Source: CAYXDO01 sp964463485
GTDB lineage: Bacteria; Myxococcota; Kuafuiibacteriia; Kuafuiibacteriales; Kuafuiibacteriaceae
Reading direction: 5' to 3'
Length of the DNA stretch: 34,784 bases
NCBI GenBank assembly: GCA_964463485.1
Contig: CAYXDO010000115.1
Coordinates: 1-34,784, forward strand
Under the pieces are notes generated by a model. It saw only the letters and a list, made by a program, of their open reading frames with translations, searched no databases and was not told the DNA's origin. How positions within the stretch are numbered: the stretch's first letter is position 1; each line of letters begins with the position of its first letter. This document shows positions 16,811 through 25,678 of this stretch, one piece after another. The translations under genes and the position numbers were made by a program.

Positions 16811-17505
16811 CGGAGACCCAAGGGCTGCTCGAGTCGCTCGAGTGGCCACAAAAACTCGATGCCCACGTCGCGCAGCCCGGGAACGCTCCGCGCCTGCACG
16901 GCTACGACGTTCAGCATGACTTGGCGGCGCACTACGAGCTCACGGAGCTCTCGTTTCTCGCGCTGACCGGTGAGTTGCCGAGCGAGGGAGCCTCACGAGC
17001 GCTCCGCGCAGCCCTCGTGTTCGCCTCGCCCAGCTTCGTTCACCATGCGCCCGCCCACGCCGCGACGTTGGCCCATCGGTGCGGCGCGGCTCCGAGCGCG
17101 GTGATCGCACTCGCAGCGACGGCGCTCGCGGAAGAGGTGCGCTTCGACTTGGACGCCCACGCTGCCTTGTTCGAGTGGTTCGAGACCGGCTCGAGCGGGC
17201 CGCTGCCTCCCGCAATGCTCGCGCCCAACGACGAGGGCAAACAGGCCACGGCCGCGTTGGCCGCGACCGCCGGTCATGGTCCATGGGCTGCTTGTTTGGC
17301 CGACTCCACGGGCGCCCCCCTTTCTCCCTTCGCGGCCGTCGTCTCGGTTCTGTTTCACACCGGTCTCAAGTCGCGTGCGCAGCTCGAAACATGCCTGGTC
17401 CTAGCGCGCCTAGCGACCGCGAGCGCAGAGGCTTTCGCGGCTCCCGTGGGTCGAGTCCGAAATTATCCACAACGCCTTCCAGACTTCCAGTACGAGGAGA
17501 CATGA
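16807..17505 (+). CDS. Citrate synthase-fold protein A, likely non-catalytic
   Basis: The 232-residue protein resembles citrate synthase / citryl-CoA lyase-type proteins. GYDVQHDLAAHYELTELSFLALTGELP matches the family N-terminal block, and RNYPQRLPDFQYEE resembles the end block. The three catalytic residues of citrate synthase (two His and an Asp) are not found: LHGGA, GHP and NVD motifs are absent. It is therefore probably not a citrate synthase; a CoA-ligand-binding or structural partner of the following, related protein is possible. The ATG overlaps the stop of the bridging ORF, AAAGGAG lies 11 bases upstream, and ATGA overlap links it to the next gene. A perfect DnaA box TTATCCACA occurs at 17463-17471 inside the gene; single and probably chance. 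Confidence 0.78.
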   Translation: MTETQGLLESLEWPQKLDAHVAQPGNAPRLHGYDVQHDLAAHYELTELSFLALTGELPSEGASRALRAALVFASPSFVHHAPAHAATLAHRCGAAPSAVIALAATALAEEVRFDLDAHAALFEWFETGSSGPLPPAMLAPNDEGKQATAALAATAGHGPWAACLADSTGAPLSPFAAVVSVLFHTGLKSRAQLETCLVLARLATASAEAFAAPVGRVRNYPQRLPDFQYEET

Positions 17506-18302
17506 GCCTACCTATCATTCCCACCCGCGTTGCGCGGGCCGGAGTCACAGAGCACTGGTTTTGCGGCCACCGCGTGCTGGGCGAGCTCGCAGGAAACGAA
17601 ACCGCGATGGGCATGCTCGGACTGGCGATCGGCGGACGTCGTTTGGACCCAAACGAACGTGAGGCGCTCGACCATCTCTCCGTCGTGATCACCATGGCCG
17701 ACCCCCGCATCTGGCCCCTGAAGATCTCGAGGCTCGTGTCAGCCTACGGCCGGGCCGCCGTCGCAGTCGGCGCGGCAAACCTCTATCAAGACCAAGGCAT
17801 CATCGGACCGGCGGTGGTGCGCGAGGCGGGCTTCCTGCTCGAGGCGCTCGGGCGAGAGGTGGAGCTTGGAGGCGAAGTCGAACAAGCTGCGCGCCGGCTC
17901 GTGAACAGCGGGATCCGGCTCGGCGGCTTTGGCGTGCCGATGAGGCCGGTCGACGAACGTCTGGCCGCGCTCGTGCCTCGCATCGAGGCGCTCGGGCGAA
18001 CGAAGCTCAAGTATTGGCGCTTCATGCAAGCGCTCACGCCGATCGTGAAGGGCGCCAAGGACCTCGAGCCCAACATCGCGATCGGAGCCGCGGCGCTGAT
18101 GATGGATATGGGCATGAGCCCCAAGCAAGCCTCGCTCCTCACGCTCGCCATGGTTCAGGCCTCGTTTTTCGGAAACGCGCTCGAGGGCGCCGAACAGGCG
18201 CCCGAGGTCCTGCGGAGGCTTCCCGACGAATTCGTGACCTATCTCGGTCGAGGCCCTCGGCGCTCACCACGATTCGAACGCGCCCATTCGAAGAACGAGT
18301 GA
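17502..18302 (+). CDS. Citrate synthase/citryl-CoA lyase-like protein B, catalytic residues lost
   Basis: The 266-residue protein aligns by eye with the citryl-CoA lyase-like family, which is as short as this. The GFGHP-type block reads GGFGVPMRPVDERLAAL, so the active-site His is replaced by Val. The NVD-type block reads EPNIAIGAAALMMDMG, so the catalytic Asp is replaced by Ala. The first-His block is also absent. The end YLGRGPRRSP keeps the family pattern (YxGxxxR). ATG at 17502-17504 overlaps the previous TGA (ATGA), with GAGGAGA upstream. The pair A/B probably makes a hetero-oligomer whose reaction, if any, differs from citrate synthesis. Confidence 0.82.
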   Translation: MSLPIIPTRVARAGVTEHWFCGHRVLGELAGNETAMGMLGLAIGGRRLDPNEREALDHLSVVITMADPRIWPLKISRLVSAYGRAAVAVGAANLYQDQGIIGPAVVREAGFLLEALGREVELGGEVEQAARRLVNSGIRLGGFGVPMRPVDERLAALVPRIEALGRTKLKYWRFMQALTPIVKGAKDLEPNIAIGAAALMMDMGMSPKQASLLTLAMVQASFFGNALEGAEQAPEVLRRLPDEFVTYLGRGPRRSPRFERAHSKNE

Positions 18303-18393
18303 GCGCAGCGTGCGCGTCGACGGCACGACGGGAACCGGGACGAAGCGTCACCCGTGAGGGTCCGCAGTTGCAGACCCGCATTTGCAGACCCCC
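18303..18393. other. Convergent intergenic gap with direct repeat
   Basis: This gap separates the ends of the citrate-synthase-like operon and the TPP-enzyme gene. It contains a direct repeat TTGCAGACCC at 18368-18377 and 18382-18391. No strong hairpin with a T-run was seen, so termination is probably Rho-dependent or by a weak hairpin. Confidence 0.4.
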
Positions 18394-20142
18394 CTAAGAC
18401 TTCCCGCTGATACCTTTGGCCCGATCGACGAGCGGAGGAGGAATCATCGGATCGGTCAGCACCTCGATCAACGCGGCGGTCGGCGCGGCGAGCGCAGACA
18501 GTACGGCCGGCCCGATCTCGCCAGGCCGCTCCACCTTGTACACTTCGAGCCCCATCGCCTTGGCGATCTCTGCTACGTGCACTTGCTGACGATACCGCAC
18601 GCTGTTGAGCGGCAAGCCCTTCCCGACCATTCGCGAGCCGTGCCACGTGATTCCGTGCATCTGGTTGTTCTCCACGATCCAGACCACCCGCACCTCATGC
18701 TCCATGGCCGTGAGCAACTCCATGCCGTTCATCGTGAAGCACCCGTCGCCCACGATCGCCACGACCGGCCGGCTTGGATCTGCGATCGCCGCGCCGATGG
18801 GCCCCGCGGTCCCATGGCCCATCGAGGCGAAGCCAAGGTTGACCAAGAATCGCTGACCTCGACGCAGGACCAAGTCGTGGAAGTTGAAGAGCATGTGCCC
18901 GCCGACATCCGAAAAGATCAAAGTGTCGTTCGGCAAGACCTCGCAAAGCTCTGCGCGCCACCGCTGTGGTGTGATCGGGACCTGATCGCTGACTCGATAC
19001 TGCGGCGAGTCATGGCGTTCGTGCCCACGGGAGAGCGGCGGGGCATCATTCCACTGTGACTTCGGAAACCGCCCTTCGCGCACCTCGCGGTGGAGATGGA
19101 AGACCAGCTCCAACAACACGGCGGTGGCGTCGCCAACGAGCGCGATGTCGACGGGATAGTTGCGTCCGATTCGATCTGCGTCGATGTCGACCTGAAGCAG
19201 CGCGCGTGTTGGTCGAAGCTCCTTTCGCCAACTGAACGTCGTCGTCTCGTTGAGAGAAGCCCCGATCGTGAGCAGCACGTCGACCTGGCCGCTGAGCAAG
19301 ACCTCGCGCGCGTCGCGATGGCCCGCATAGCCAAGAATGCCAAGGGAGAGCGGGTGATCTTCCGGAAACACACCCTTGCCGCGAGGGCTGGTGGCCACGC
19401 GGGCGGGTAGCATCTCCGCCAAGCTCACGAGGTGATCTTCGGCCCGCGCCCCTCCTCCGACGAGCAACACTGGGTGGGTCGCGTCCAAGAGCATCTGGGC
19501 GGCGTCATGTACGGCGCGTCGGTCGAAAACCGAAGACTCGGATCGATAGCTCTGCGGGTCGAACCAGTCCTCTTCGACCGGCTGCAACCACAAATCGACG
19601 GGAACGTTGAGATGAACGGGACCGGGTCGGCCCGTCAGCGCCAAACGCAGCGCCCGACGGACGTGAAACGGCATGCTCGCGGCCGCGGTCACCATCGTGG
19701 AGTACTTCGTGACCGGGGCGAACATCGCGACGAGATCCATGTCCTCACGATTCGTTTCCTGCGAAGCCCCGTGGCCCAAGACGTGGCTCGGTACCTGACC
19801 CGTCAACACCAGCATCGGAATGCCGTCGGCGAACGCTACGGCCACGCCCGTCAACAAGTTCGTGGCCCCGGGACCCGCAGTGCTCGCACAAACCGCCATG
19901 CGCCCGCTCGCGCGCGCAAAGCCGTCGGCCATGAACGCGGCACCGCCTTCGTGTTTGCAGACGATCAGCCTCAGGTCCGAGTGCGCTTCCACTGCGGCGA
20001 AGAAAGCGTGCAAGAGCCCACCCGGTACGCCAAAGACGACCTCGATTCCTTCAGCCTCTAGGTATCGCAGCACGACGTCGAGGACCGTGCGCGGGGCGTC
20101 CAGCCGCGACGGCAGGGCACCCCGCTCTAGCGCATCTTTCAT
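18394..20142 (-). CDS. Acetolactate synthase-like TPP-dependent enzyme
   Basis: This 582-residue thiamine-pyrophosphate enzyme has the three-domain layout of the acetohydroxyacid synthase group. VFGVPGGLLHAFF, then KHEGGAAFMADGFAR with the TPP-activating Glu (E65), lie at the N terminus. GASQETNRED replaces the usual FQE block. In the third domain, IVGDGCFTMNGMELLTAM followed by ENNQMHG gives the GDG...NN metal/TPP motif. The specific substrate (pyruvate, 2-ketoacid or other) cannot be set, and no small regulatory subunit gene is beside it, unlike in most ilvB-type operons. Its ATG overlaps the stop of the histidine kinase (ATGA), an odd partner. The gene could belong to a secondary or acetoin-type pathway. 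Confidence 0.85.
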   Translation of the reverse strand: MKDALERGALPSRLDAPRTVLDVVLRYLEAEGIEVVFGVPGGLLHAFFAAVEAHSDLRLIVCKHEGGAAFMADGFARASGRMAVCASTAGPGATNLLTGVAVAFADGIPMLVLTGQVPSHVLGHGASQETNREDMDLVAMFAPVTKYSTMVTAAASMPFHVRRALRLALTGRPGPVHLNVPVDLWLQPVEEDWFDPQSYRSESSVFDRRAVHDAAQMLLDATHPVLLVGGGARAEDHLVSLAEMLPARVATSPRGKGVFPEDHPLSLGILGYAGHRDAREVLLSGQVDVLLTIGASLNETTTFSWRKELRPTRALLQVDIDADRIGRNYPVDIALVGDATAVLLELVFHLHREVREGRFPKSQWNDAPPLSRGHERHDSPQYRVSDQVPITPQRWRAELCEVLPNDTLIFSDVGGHMLFNFHDLVLRRGQRFLVNLGFASMGHGTAGPIGAAIADPSRPVVAIVGDGCFTMNGMELLTAMEHEVRVVWIVENNQMHGITWHGSRMVGKGLPLNSVRYRQQVHVAEIAKAMGLEVYKVERPGEIGPAVLSALAAPTAALIEVLTDPMIPPPLVDRAKGISGKS

Positions 20143-21869
20143 GACGCAACCTGCTTCCGAATCTTCACCACGCGCCTCACGCGGTCATCCGCCGATTCGC
20201 CCTGCTTCTGGCTGGACCGGTTGGGCAAGGAACTCGGAATCAACGCCCAGAAGGTCGTCCCCTTGCCCGGCAGGCTCATCACCTCGAGCGCTCCATCTAC
20301 TTGCGCGAGAAGGTTCACGACCACGCTCAAGCCTACGCCGAAGCTACGAGGCCCGCTGGGGTCGGGCGCGGCTTGCCCACGAAAGATCTGCTCGATCCGA
20401 TCGGGGTCGATCCCGCGACCCGTGTCGGAAACTTGGAGCACCAAGAATCCAGGACGCCCGTCGAGCTGAATCACGATCGAGCCGCTGTCCGTGTACTTCG
20501 CCGCGTTGGTCAGGAGGTTGTCGACGACGCGATCGAAGAGCAACAGGTCGGTCTCGATCGCTTCGGGCGCTTCTCGGGTCGACACCGTGCTCACGCGGAT
20601 GTTGCGGCCGAGGACGAGCGCACGCAATCGACGCCGAAGCTGCTCGAGCAACGGCAGTATCGGGAGTCGCTGCGGAACCAACGTCATCAGCGCCACGTCA
20701 CTGCTGGCGACTGATAACATCTGATCGAGCAGCGTCGTCACGCGTTCGAGCGACTCCTCGGCGTCTTCGAGAGACCCCAGATCGAGATGCTGCTTGACGC
20801 CCTGCGCTCGCATCCAGTCGAGGCCAAGTTTGATCGTCGTCAGCGGATTTCGAAGGTCGTGAGAGTAGCCGCGAAGCGTCACCACCCGCTGCTCGCGCAG
20901 CTCCCGAATGTGCTCCACCACCTGACGCATCGCGGCCGTTCGATCCGCCACCTGCTCCTCGAGCAACTTGCTCCACTCAGCCTGGCGTGTATTGAGCGCA
21001 AGCAGCTCCCGCCGAGCCTGCGCGTTGTCTCGAACGACCTCCTCCAGCGCCTCATGAACGCCTTGCGCCTGTCTCATGTTGAGGTGGTGGGTCCTGCGCA
21101 TGTCCCAGAGCGAGCCCACGAGCGCGGCCGGCACTGCCAACATCAGTTCGAGCGGCAGGGGACTTACATCCAGCATCCGCAAACCCCAGCCAACTCCCAG
21201 GCCCGCCGCCGCGCTCAGCACCATCGGAAGCCAACTCCGCGGCCGGTACCAACGAATCTCGTACTCGCAGCAGTCATCGCCGAAACCAAGGCACTTGCTC
21301 TCGGCAAGCCGAGCGGGCGGGAGACCCCACAGCGCCGGCAGCATCACCGCTTGCCCCTGCCGCGACAGGCACATCAGTCGGCTCTCTCGACGGGAGCTCT
21401 TTATCCGAACAACGACGCTGTCCGGTCCCAGCGCCACGATCTCGCCGCGCGTGATCGATGAAATCGTGCCGAAGTTCCCGAGCGCCTTCGAGTACACGAG
21501 ACGCGGCGTCAAAGCCCACGCCATGAACCGAAGGGGTCCATAACTCTCGTGTAAGTGGTAAGCACACGCACGCTTGAAGCTTTCGTCATCATCCACGAGC
21601 CCGCGGACGCGCTGGAGGAACATTTCGACCTGCTCGAGCGACACCCAGTGAGATGAGCCGTCCAGACACTCGGCCTGAATGCCCGCGTGATCGGCGATCT
21701 CGGACAGGACGCGGGGACCGAAGTGGTCACGAACCCATCGCGCCAGCGGGGCGGTAATTCGAAGATTGAGATCACCCCGGCGCGCCACGCTCTCGGCAAT
21801 TGCTGGCGCTTCCAGGTGAGGAGACATGACGACGTTCGATGTTACCACGTTGGCGTTCGAGGCCCCCAT
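20139..21869 (-). CDS. Membrane histidine kinase with V4R-like sensor domain
   Basis: The 576-residue kinase has an N-terminal soluble sensor domain of about 210 residues. Its end (MCLSRQGQAVMLPALWGLP...CLGFGDDCCEYEIRWY) resembles V4R-like ligand domains, including the two-to-three Cys near residues 193-201. Two membrane helices (about 212-230 and 238-255) and a coiled-coil (262-330) follow. The phospho-acceptor is H337 in SHDLRNPLTTIK. The ATPase has the N box DNLLTNAAKYTD, G1 DTGRGID and G2 GVGLSVV. All residues for activity are there. No response regulator is adjacent. It is coupled by ATGA to a TPP enzyme gene. The ATG at 21867-21869 is chosen; M15 is an alternative. Confidence 0.9.
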   Translation of the reverse strand: MGASNANVVTSNVVMSPHLEAPAIAESVARRGDLNLRITAPLARWVRDHFGPRVLSEIADHAGIQAECLDGSSHWVSLEQVEMFLQRVRGLVDDDESFKRACAYHLHESYGPLRFMAWALTPRLVYSKALGNFGTISSITRGEIVALGPDSVVVRIKSSRRESRLMCLSRQGQAVMLPALWGLPPARLAESKCLGFGDDCCEYEIRWYRPRSWLPMVLSAAAGLGVGWGLRMLDVSPLPLELMLAVPAALVGSLWDMRRTHHLNMRQAQGVHEALEEVVRDNAQARRELLALNTRQAEWSKLLEEQVADRTAAMRQVVEHIRELREQRVVTLRGYSHDLRNPLTTIKLGLDWMRAQGVKQHLDLGSLEDAEESLERVTTLLDQMLSVASSDVALMTLVPQRLPILPLLEQLRRRLRALVLGRNIRVSTVSTREAPEAIETDLLLFDRVVDNLLTNAAKYTDSGSIVIQLDGRPGFLVLQVSDTGRGIDPDRIEQIFRGQAAPDPSGPRSFGVGLSVVVNLLAQVDGALEVMSLPGKGTTFWALIPSSLPNRSSQKQGESADDRVRRVVKIRKQVAS

Positions 21870-22042
21870 TCTTCAGACTCTTCGCTTCCTATACATCGAC
21901 GAACTTTCAGTGTGCTCCAGGTCGAAAGGCAGAAATACTGTCCTGAAAAGTGGAAACGGCCTCTAGCGCGGGCGCGCGGAGTGGGATGGATACTCACTGC
22001 TGGAGCATCCTCAGCCGCAAAAGCCCCTTCGCCTCATCTGCT
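21870..22042. promoter_or_regulatory. Leader of the histidine kinase gene
   Basis: This 173-bp gap between the lipoprotein stop and the histidine-kinase start is less GC-rich than the coding DNA around it. A TATAGG-like box lies about 20 bases upstream of the histidine-kinase ATG on the minus strand, but no clear partner box was seen. It is a possible promoter region only. Confidence 0.35.
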
Positions 22043-22840
22043 TCAAAGGGGGATCGGCTGGCTCACCTTCAGATCATCGACCGATACGATTTCGTCGTTG
22101 GGCCCTAGACCTACCCAACCCGTCCCATTGACGACCTCCGCCTGGAAGATCGCCGATACAGGATCGCCTGAGGTTGCTTCCACCGTGACGATTCCGCGAA
22201 AAAGGTGATTCCCGTTCTCACCCTGCTCGTCCCCAATGAATCCCAACCGACCCTGCTCGGCCCCGGAGATCGCGATTCCCGTTTGCGCATGGTTCGAATA
22301 ATCCGTGTCGATGAACCACGCACCGACGCCCGCTACTCGGGCCGCGAACGTGCGCGCGCCCGAACGAGCGAAGAAGGTCAGTTGGGTGTGAAATCCGCCC
22401 GGTCCCTCGAGCGACAAGTCATGAGATATGGGACCGGGCGCGTACGAGTTGGGCAGCGACTCGGCCGGGGCAAAGTTGTCCGGGTACCCAAAGTCAGGAT
22501 GCACGTACTGGCCCCCTTCCCCTTCGATCCGCACTCCCCGGTCGACGTACCGATCTGGCAGGAAGGATGCGGGAGGCGCCGTTGACGACGTTGGAATGTC
22601 GTCGAAGTCGATCGTCCTGACACACCCCTCGAGCCGAGCCAGGAAAGGCTGGAGCTCGGTGAAGGTCTCGACAGCGATGGACTCACCCACCGAAGGTGAC
22701 CGAAAGGCGCAGGACTCATCCCGTGCATCCGGAACAGAGGCGTCCCGAGCGACGAAAGGAAGACTCGGACGGCCCGGGCGTTCTGCCTTTTCCTCGGAGC
22801 ACGCGAACGACGTGAGGACCAAGAGCGAGGCTCGGCGCAT
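22043..22840 (-). CDS. Putative secreted lipoprotein
   Basis: This 265-residue protein has a short signal segment (MRRASLLVLTSFAC) with a lipobox-like Cys at residue 14, then an acidic linker. A globular part from about residue 70 has a recurring TIDFDDIPTSSTAPPASFLP and DRGVRIEGEGGQYVHPDFGYP. The pattern of Phe-Asp-Asp and Gly-Val resembles secreted beta-sandwich proteins of the PEP-CTERM/choice-of-anchor type ('FDD...Y..GV.F'), but no sorting tail is seen. I do not recognise a function. It follows ppdK by 82 bp on the same strand. Confidence 0.62.
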   Translation of the reverse strand: MRRASLLVLTSFACSEEKAERPGRPSLPFVARDASVPDARDESCAFRSPSVGESIAVETFTELQPFLARLEGCVRTIDFDDIPTSSTAPPASFLPDRYVDRGVRIEGEGGQYVHPDFGYPDNFAPAESLPNSYAPGPISHDLSLEGPGGFHTQLTFFARSGARTFAARVAGVGAWFIDTDYSNHAQTGIAISGAEQGRLGFIGDEQGENGNHLFRGIVTVEATSGDPVSAIFQAEVVNGTGWVGLGPNDEIVSVDDLKVSQPIPL

Positions 22841-22922
22841 GACTCAGCCATACATACCTCGAACGGCCGATGAATTCGAGCCCGCGGAAGGCGGCGCGCG
22901 TGGGGTGTCGCGCGGGTGCGAG

Positions 22923-25634
22923 TCAGTCACCCACTTTGACGCCGAGCGCGGCTTGCGCCGCGGCCAGACGCGCGACAGGGATGCGATAGGGCGATGCGCT
23001 CACGTAGTCGAGACCGACTTGGTGGAAGAAGGCGATCGACGCGGGATCGCCGCCGTGCTCCCCGCAGACCCCGAGCTTCAGATGGGGACGCGTCTTCTTT
23101 CCTCGCTCCACCGCGGTGCGCACGAGCTGGCCGACGCCGACCGTGTCGATCGTCTGGAACGGATCGCGCTCGAGAATGCGTTTGCGCTGGTACTCGGCAA
23201 TGAACTTACCCGCGTCGTCACGCGAGAACCCAAAAGTCAGCTGGGTCAGATCGTTGGTGCCGAAAGAGAAGAACTCTGCTTCGGTCGCGATTTCATCAGC
23301 TGTGAGCGCACCGCGCGGGACCTCGATCATCGTTCCGACCTTGTATTCGATCTGAACGCCCTTCTCCTTCATCACCTCGGAGGCCACGCGGTCCACGATG
23401 GCCTTCTGATCGGCGAGCTCTCTGACGTGAATCACGAGCGGAATCATGACCTCGGGGACGGTCTTGAAACCTTCCTTGGCCAAGTCTGCGGTCGCTTCGA
23501 AGATCGCCCGCGCCTGCATCTCCGTGATCTCCGGGTATGAGATCCCGAGACGGACGCCGCGGTGACCCATCATCGGGTTGAACTCGTGCAACGTCTCGAT
23601 CCGGGCCAAGAGCTTCTTCTTGTCGGCGAGCTCGAGACCGGTCTTTCCGGTCGCCTCCAGCTTCGCGATCTCCACCATCAAGTCCTCGCGCTTCGGGAGG
23701 AACTCGTGCAGCGGCGGGTCGATCGTACGAATCGTGACCGGCTCGCCTTTCATCGCCTTCAAGATCCCGTAGAAGTCCGCGCGCTGCAGCGGCAGGAGCT
23801 CCTTCAAGGCGTCGCGGCGCAGCGCCTCCGTCTCCGCGAGAATCATCCGCTGAACGATGGGAATGCGGCCCTCGCCGAAGAACATGTGCTCGGTGCGGCA
23901 CAGCCCGATGCCGCGTGCCCCGAAGTCATACGCGAGGTTCGCTTGGTCTGGGAGGTCTGCGTTCGCGCGAATGCCGAGCGTCCGCACCTCGTCGGCCCAA
24001 CTCAAGAGGCGATGGAATCGACCTCCGATATCCGAATCTTCCGGCTTCTTCTTGCCCGCGACGACCTGCAAGATCTCACTCGGCGACGTGGGCACCTTGC
24101 CGAGCTTCACCTCGCCGGTGAGTCCGTCGAAGGACACGTAGTCGCCTTCGTTGACGGTGAGTCCCGCCACGGTGAAGCAACGTTTCTTCTCGTCGACCGA
24201 AATGCCGCTGGCTCCAACCACCGCCGGTCGACCCATCTGTCGACCGACCACCGCCGCGTGCGAAGTCATCCCACCGGTCGCGGTCAGAATGCCCTCCGCG
24301 ACCTCCATGCCGTGAATGTCGTCGGGAACGGTCTCGCGGCGGACGAGGATGACGTGCTTGCCTTCGTTCACCCACTTCACCGCGTGGTCGGCGTTGAACA
24401 CCACCTGACCGGAGGCCGCGCCCGGCGAAGCCGGCAGGCCCCGCGTCAACACACTCAGCTTCTTCCACGCGCCCGGATCGAAGATCGGCGCGAGCAACTG
24501 CGACAACGACGAGGGCTCGACCATCTTGAGCGCCTCTTTGCGAGTCACCAACCCTTCCTCCACGAAATCCGTCGCGATGACTACGGCAGCGTGGCCGGTG
24601 CGCTTCCCGCTCCTGGTTTGGAGCATGTACAGCGTGTCGTCTTCGATCGTGAACTCGAAGTCTTGCACGTCCTTGTAGTGCTTCTCCAGACGGCTCGTAT
24701 GCTCCTTCAACTCGGCGTGAGCGTGCGGCATGATCTCTGCGAGCTCGGTGATGGGTCGGGGCGTGCGCACGCCAGCGACCACGTCCTCTCCCTGAGCGTT
24801 GACCAGAAACTCGCCGAAGAACTCGCGAGCGCCGGTCGCCGGATTTCTCGTGAAACCTACTCCCGTCGCCGATCGCATGCCCGTATTGCCAAACACCATC
24901 TGCTGCACGTTGCAGGCGGTGCCGATGTCGTCCGGGATCCCATAGATGCGCCGATAGCTCTGCGCGCGCGGATTGTTCCAGGACCTGAACACCGCGTCAC
25001 GCGCCAACCTGAGTTGCTCGAGAGGCTCCGCCGGGATCGCCCTCCCCGCGTGCTCTACGATGAGAAGAGAGTACGTGTCGACGAGGCCGCGAAGGTCCAC
25101 AGCGCCGAGGTCGGTGTCCGAACGAGCGCCGCGCCGCTCCTTGAGATCGCGTAGCGCCCGCTCGAAGACGTCCTTGTCGATTTCGAAGACGACGTTCGCG
25201 AAGATCTGCTGAAACCTGCGCCACGAGTCGTATGCGAACCGCGGGTTCTGCGTGCGCTTAGCCAACCCCTCCGCCGTGGTCTCGTTGAGTCCGAGGTTGA
25301 GGATCGTATCCATCATCCCTGGCATGGAGAACTTTGCGCCCGAACGCACCGAGACCAAGAGCGGCCGCGCCGGGTCTCCGAACTTTGCCCCCGCGACCTC
25401 CTGAAGCTTCGTGATGGCCTGGGAAATCTCGGCTTCGATCATGTCCGGAAGCGCGCGATTGCCGTCGTACCAGACCTTGCAGGCCTTCGTGGAGATCGTG
25501 AACCCGGGTGGCACCGGCAAACCGGCGCGAGTCATTTCGGCCAGTCCCGCGCCCTTTCCTCCGAGCAGATCTTTCATCGTGCGATCACCATCGGCGTGAC
25601 CTTTGGCAAACGCGTAAACGTACTTGCTGTCCAT
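22923..25634 (-). CDS. ppdK: Pyruvate, phosphate dikinase
   Basis: The enzyme interconverts pyruvate, ATP and phosphate with phosphoenolpyruvate, AMP and pyrophosphate. The N-terminal nucleotide-binding block begins GGKGAGLAEM. The swivelling phosphohistidine domain carries GGMTSHAAVVGRQMGRPAVV with the catalytic His H459. The PEP/pyruvate-binding barrel ends with GTNDLTQLTFGFSRDD and VCGEHGGDPASI, whose Cys C857 is the usual acid. The length (903 residues) fits the family, and all known residues are in place. The ATG at 25632-25634 was chosen because the protein begins near the family start; the track to a more upstream start lacks homologous sequence. It is divergent from the lipase gene, 44 bp away. 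Confidence 0.97.
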   Translation of the reverse strand: MDSKYVYAFAKGHADGDRTMKDLLGGKGAGLAEMTRAGLPVPPGFTISTKACKVWYDGNRALPDMIEAEISQAITKLQEVAGAKFGDPARPLLVSVRSGAKFSMPGMMDTILNLGLNETTAEGLAKRTQNPRFAYDSWRRFQQIFANVVFEIDKDVFERALRDLKERRGARSDTDLGAVDLRGLVDTYSLLIVEHAGRAIPAEPLEQLRLARDAVFRSWNNPRAQSYRRIYGIPDDIGTACNVQQMVFGNTGMRSATGVGFTRNPATGAREFFGEFLVNAQGEDVVAGVRTPRPITELAEIMPHAHAELKEHTSRLEKHYKDVQDFEFTIEDDTLYMLQTRSGKRTGHAAVVIATDFVEEGLVTRKEALKMVEPSSLSQLLAPIFDPGAWKKLSVLTRGLPASPGAASGQVVFNADHAVKWVNEGKHVILVRRETVPDDIHGMEVAEGILTATGGMTSHAAVVGRQMGRPAVVGASGISVDEKKRCFTVAGLTVNEGDYVSFDGLTGEVKLGKVPTSPSEILQVVAGKKKPEDSDIGGRFHRLLSWADEVRTLGIRANADLPDQANLAYDFGARGIGLCRTEHMFFGEGRIPIVQRMILAETEALRRDALKELLPLQRADFYGILKAMKGEPVTIRTIDPPLHEFLPKREDLMVEIAKLEATGKTGLELADKKKLLARIETLHEFNPMMGHRGVRLGISYPEITEMQARAIFEATADLAKEGFKTVPEVMIPLVIHVRELADQKAIVDRVASEVMKEKGVQIEYKVGTMIEVPRGALTADEIATEAEFFSFGTNDLTQLTFGFSRDDAGKFIAEYQRKRILERDPFQTIDTVGVGQLVRTAVERGKKTRPHLKLGVCGEHGGDPASIAFFHQVGLDYVSASPYRIPVARLAAAQAALGVKVGD

Positions 25635-25678
25635 GGTGCGCGCGTACCATGCAAGCGGCGGGCACAGAGAGAACTTTG

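Noticed and set aside
17463..17471. Perfect DnaA box TTATCCACA
   Set aside because: It is a single copy inside a coding region without an AT-rich unwinding element or further boxes, so an origin is not supported.
18368..18391. Attachment site from the TTGCAGACCC direct repeat
   Set aside because: The copies are 4 bases apart and no integrase or element lies between or beside them.
23562..25154. 530-codon plus-strand ORF
   Set aside because: It is antisense to the clear pyruvate phosphate dikinase; His/Arg-rich text without motifs.
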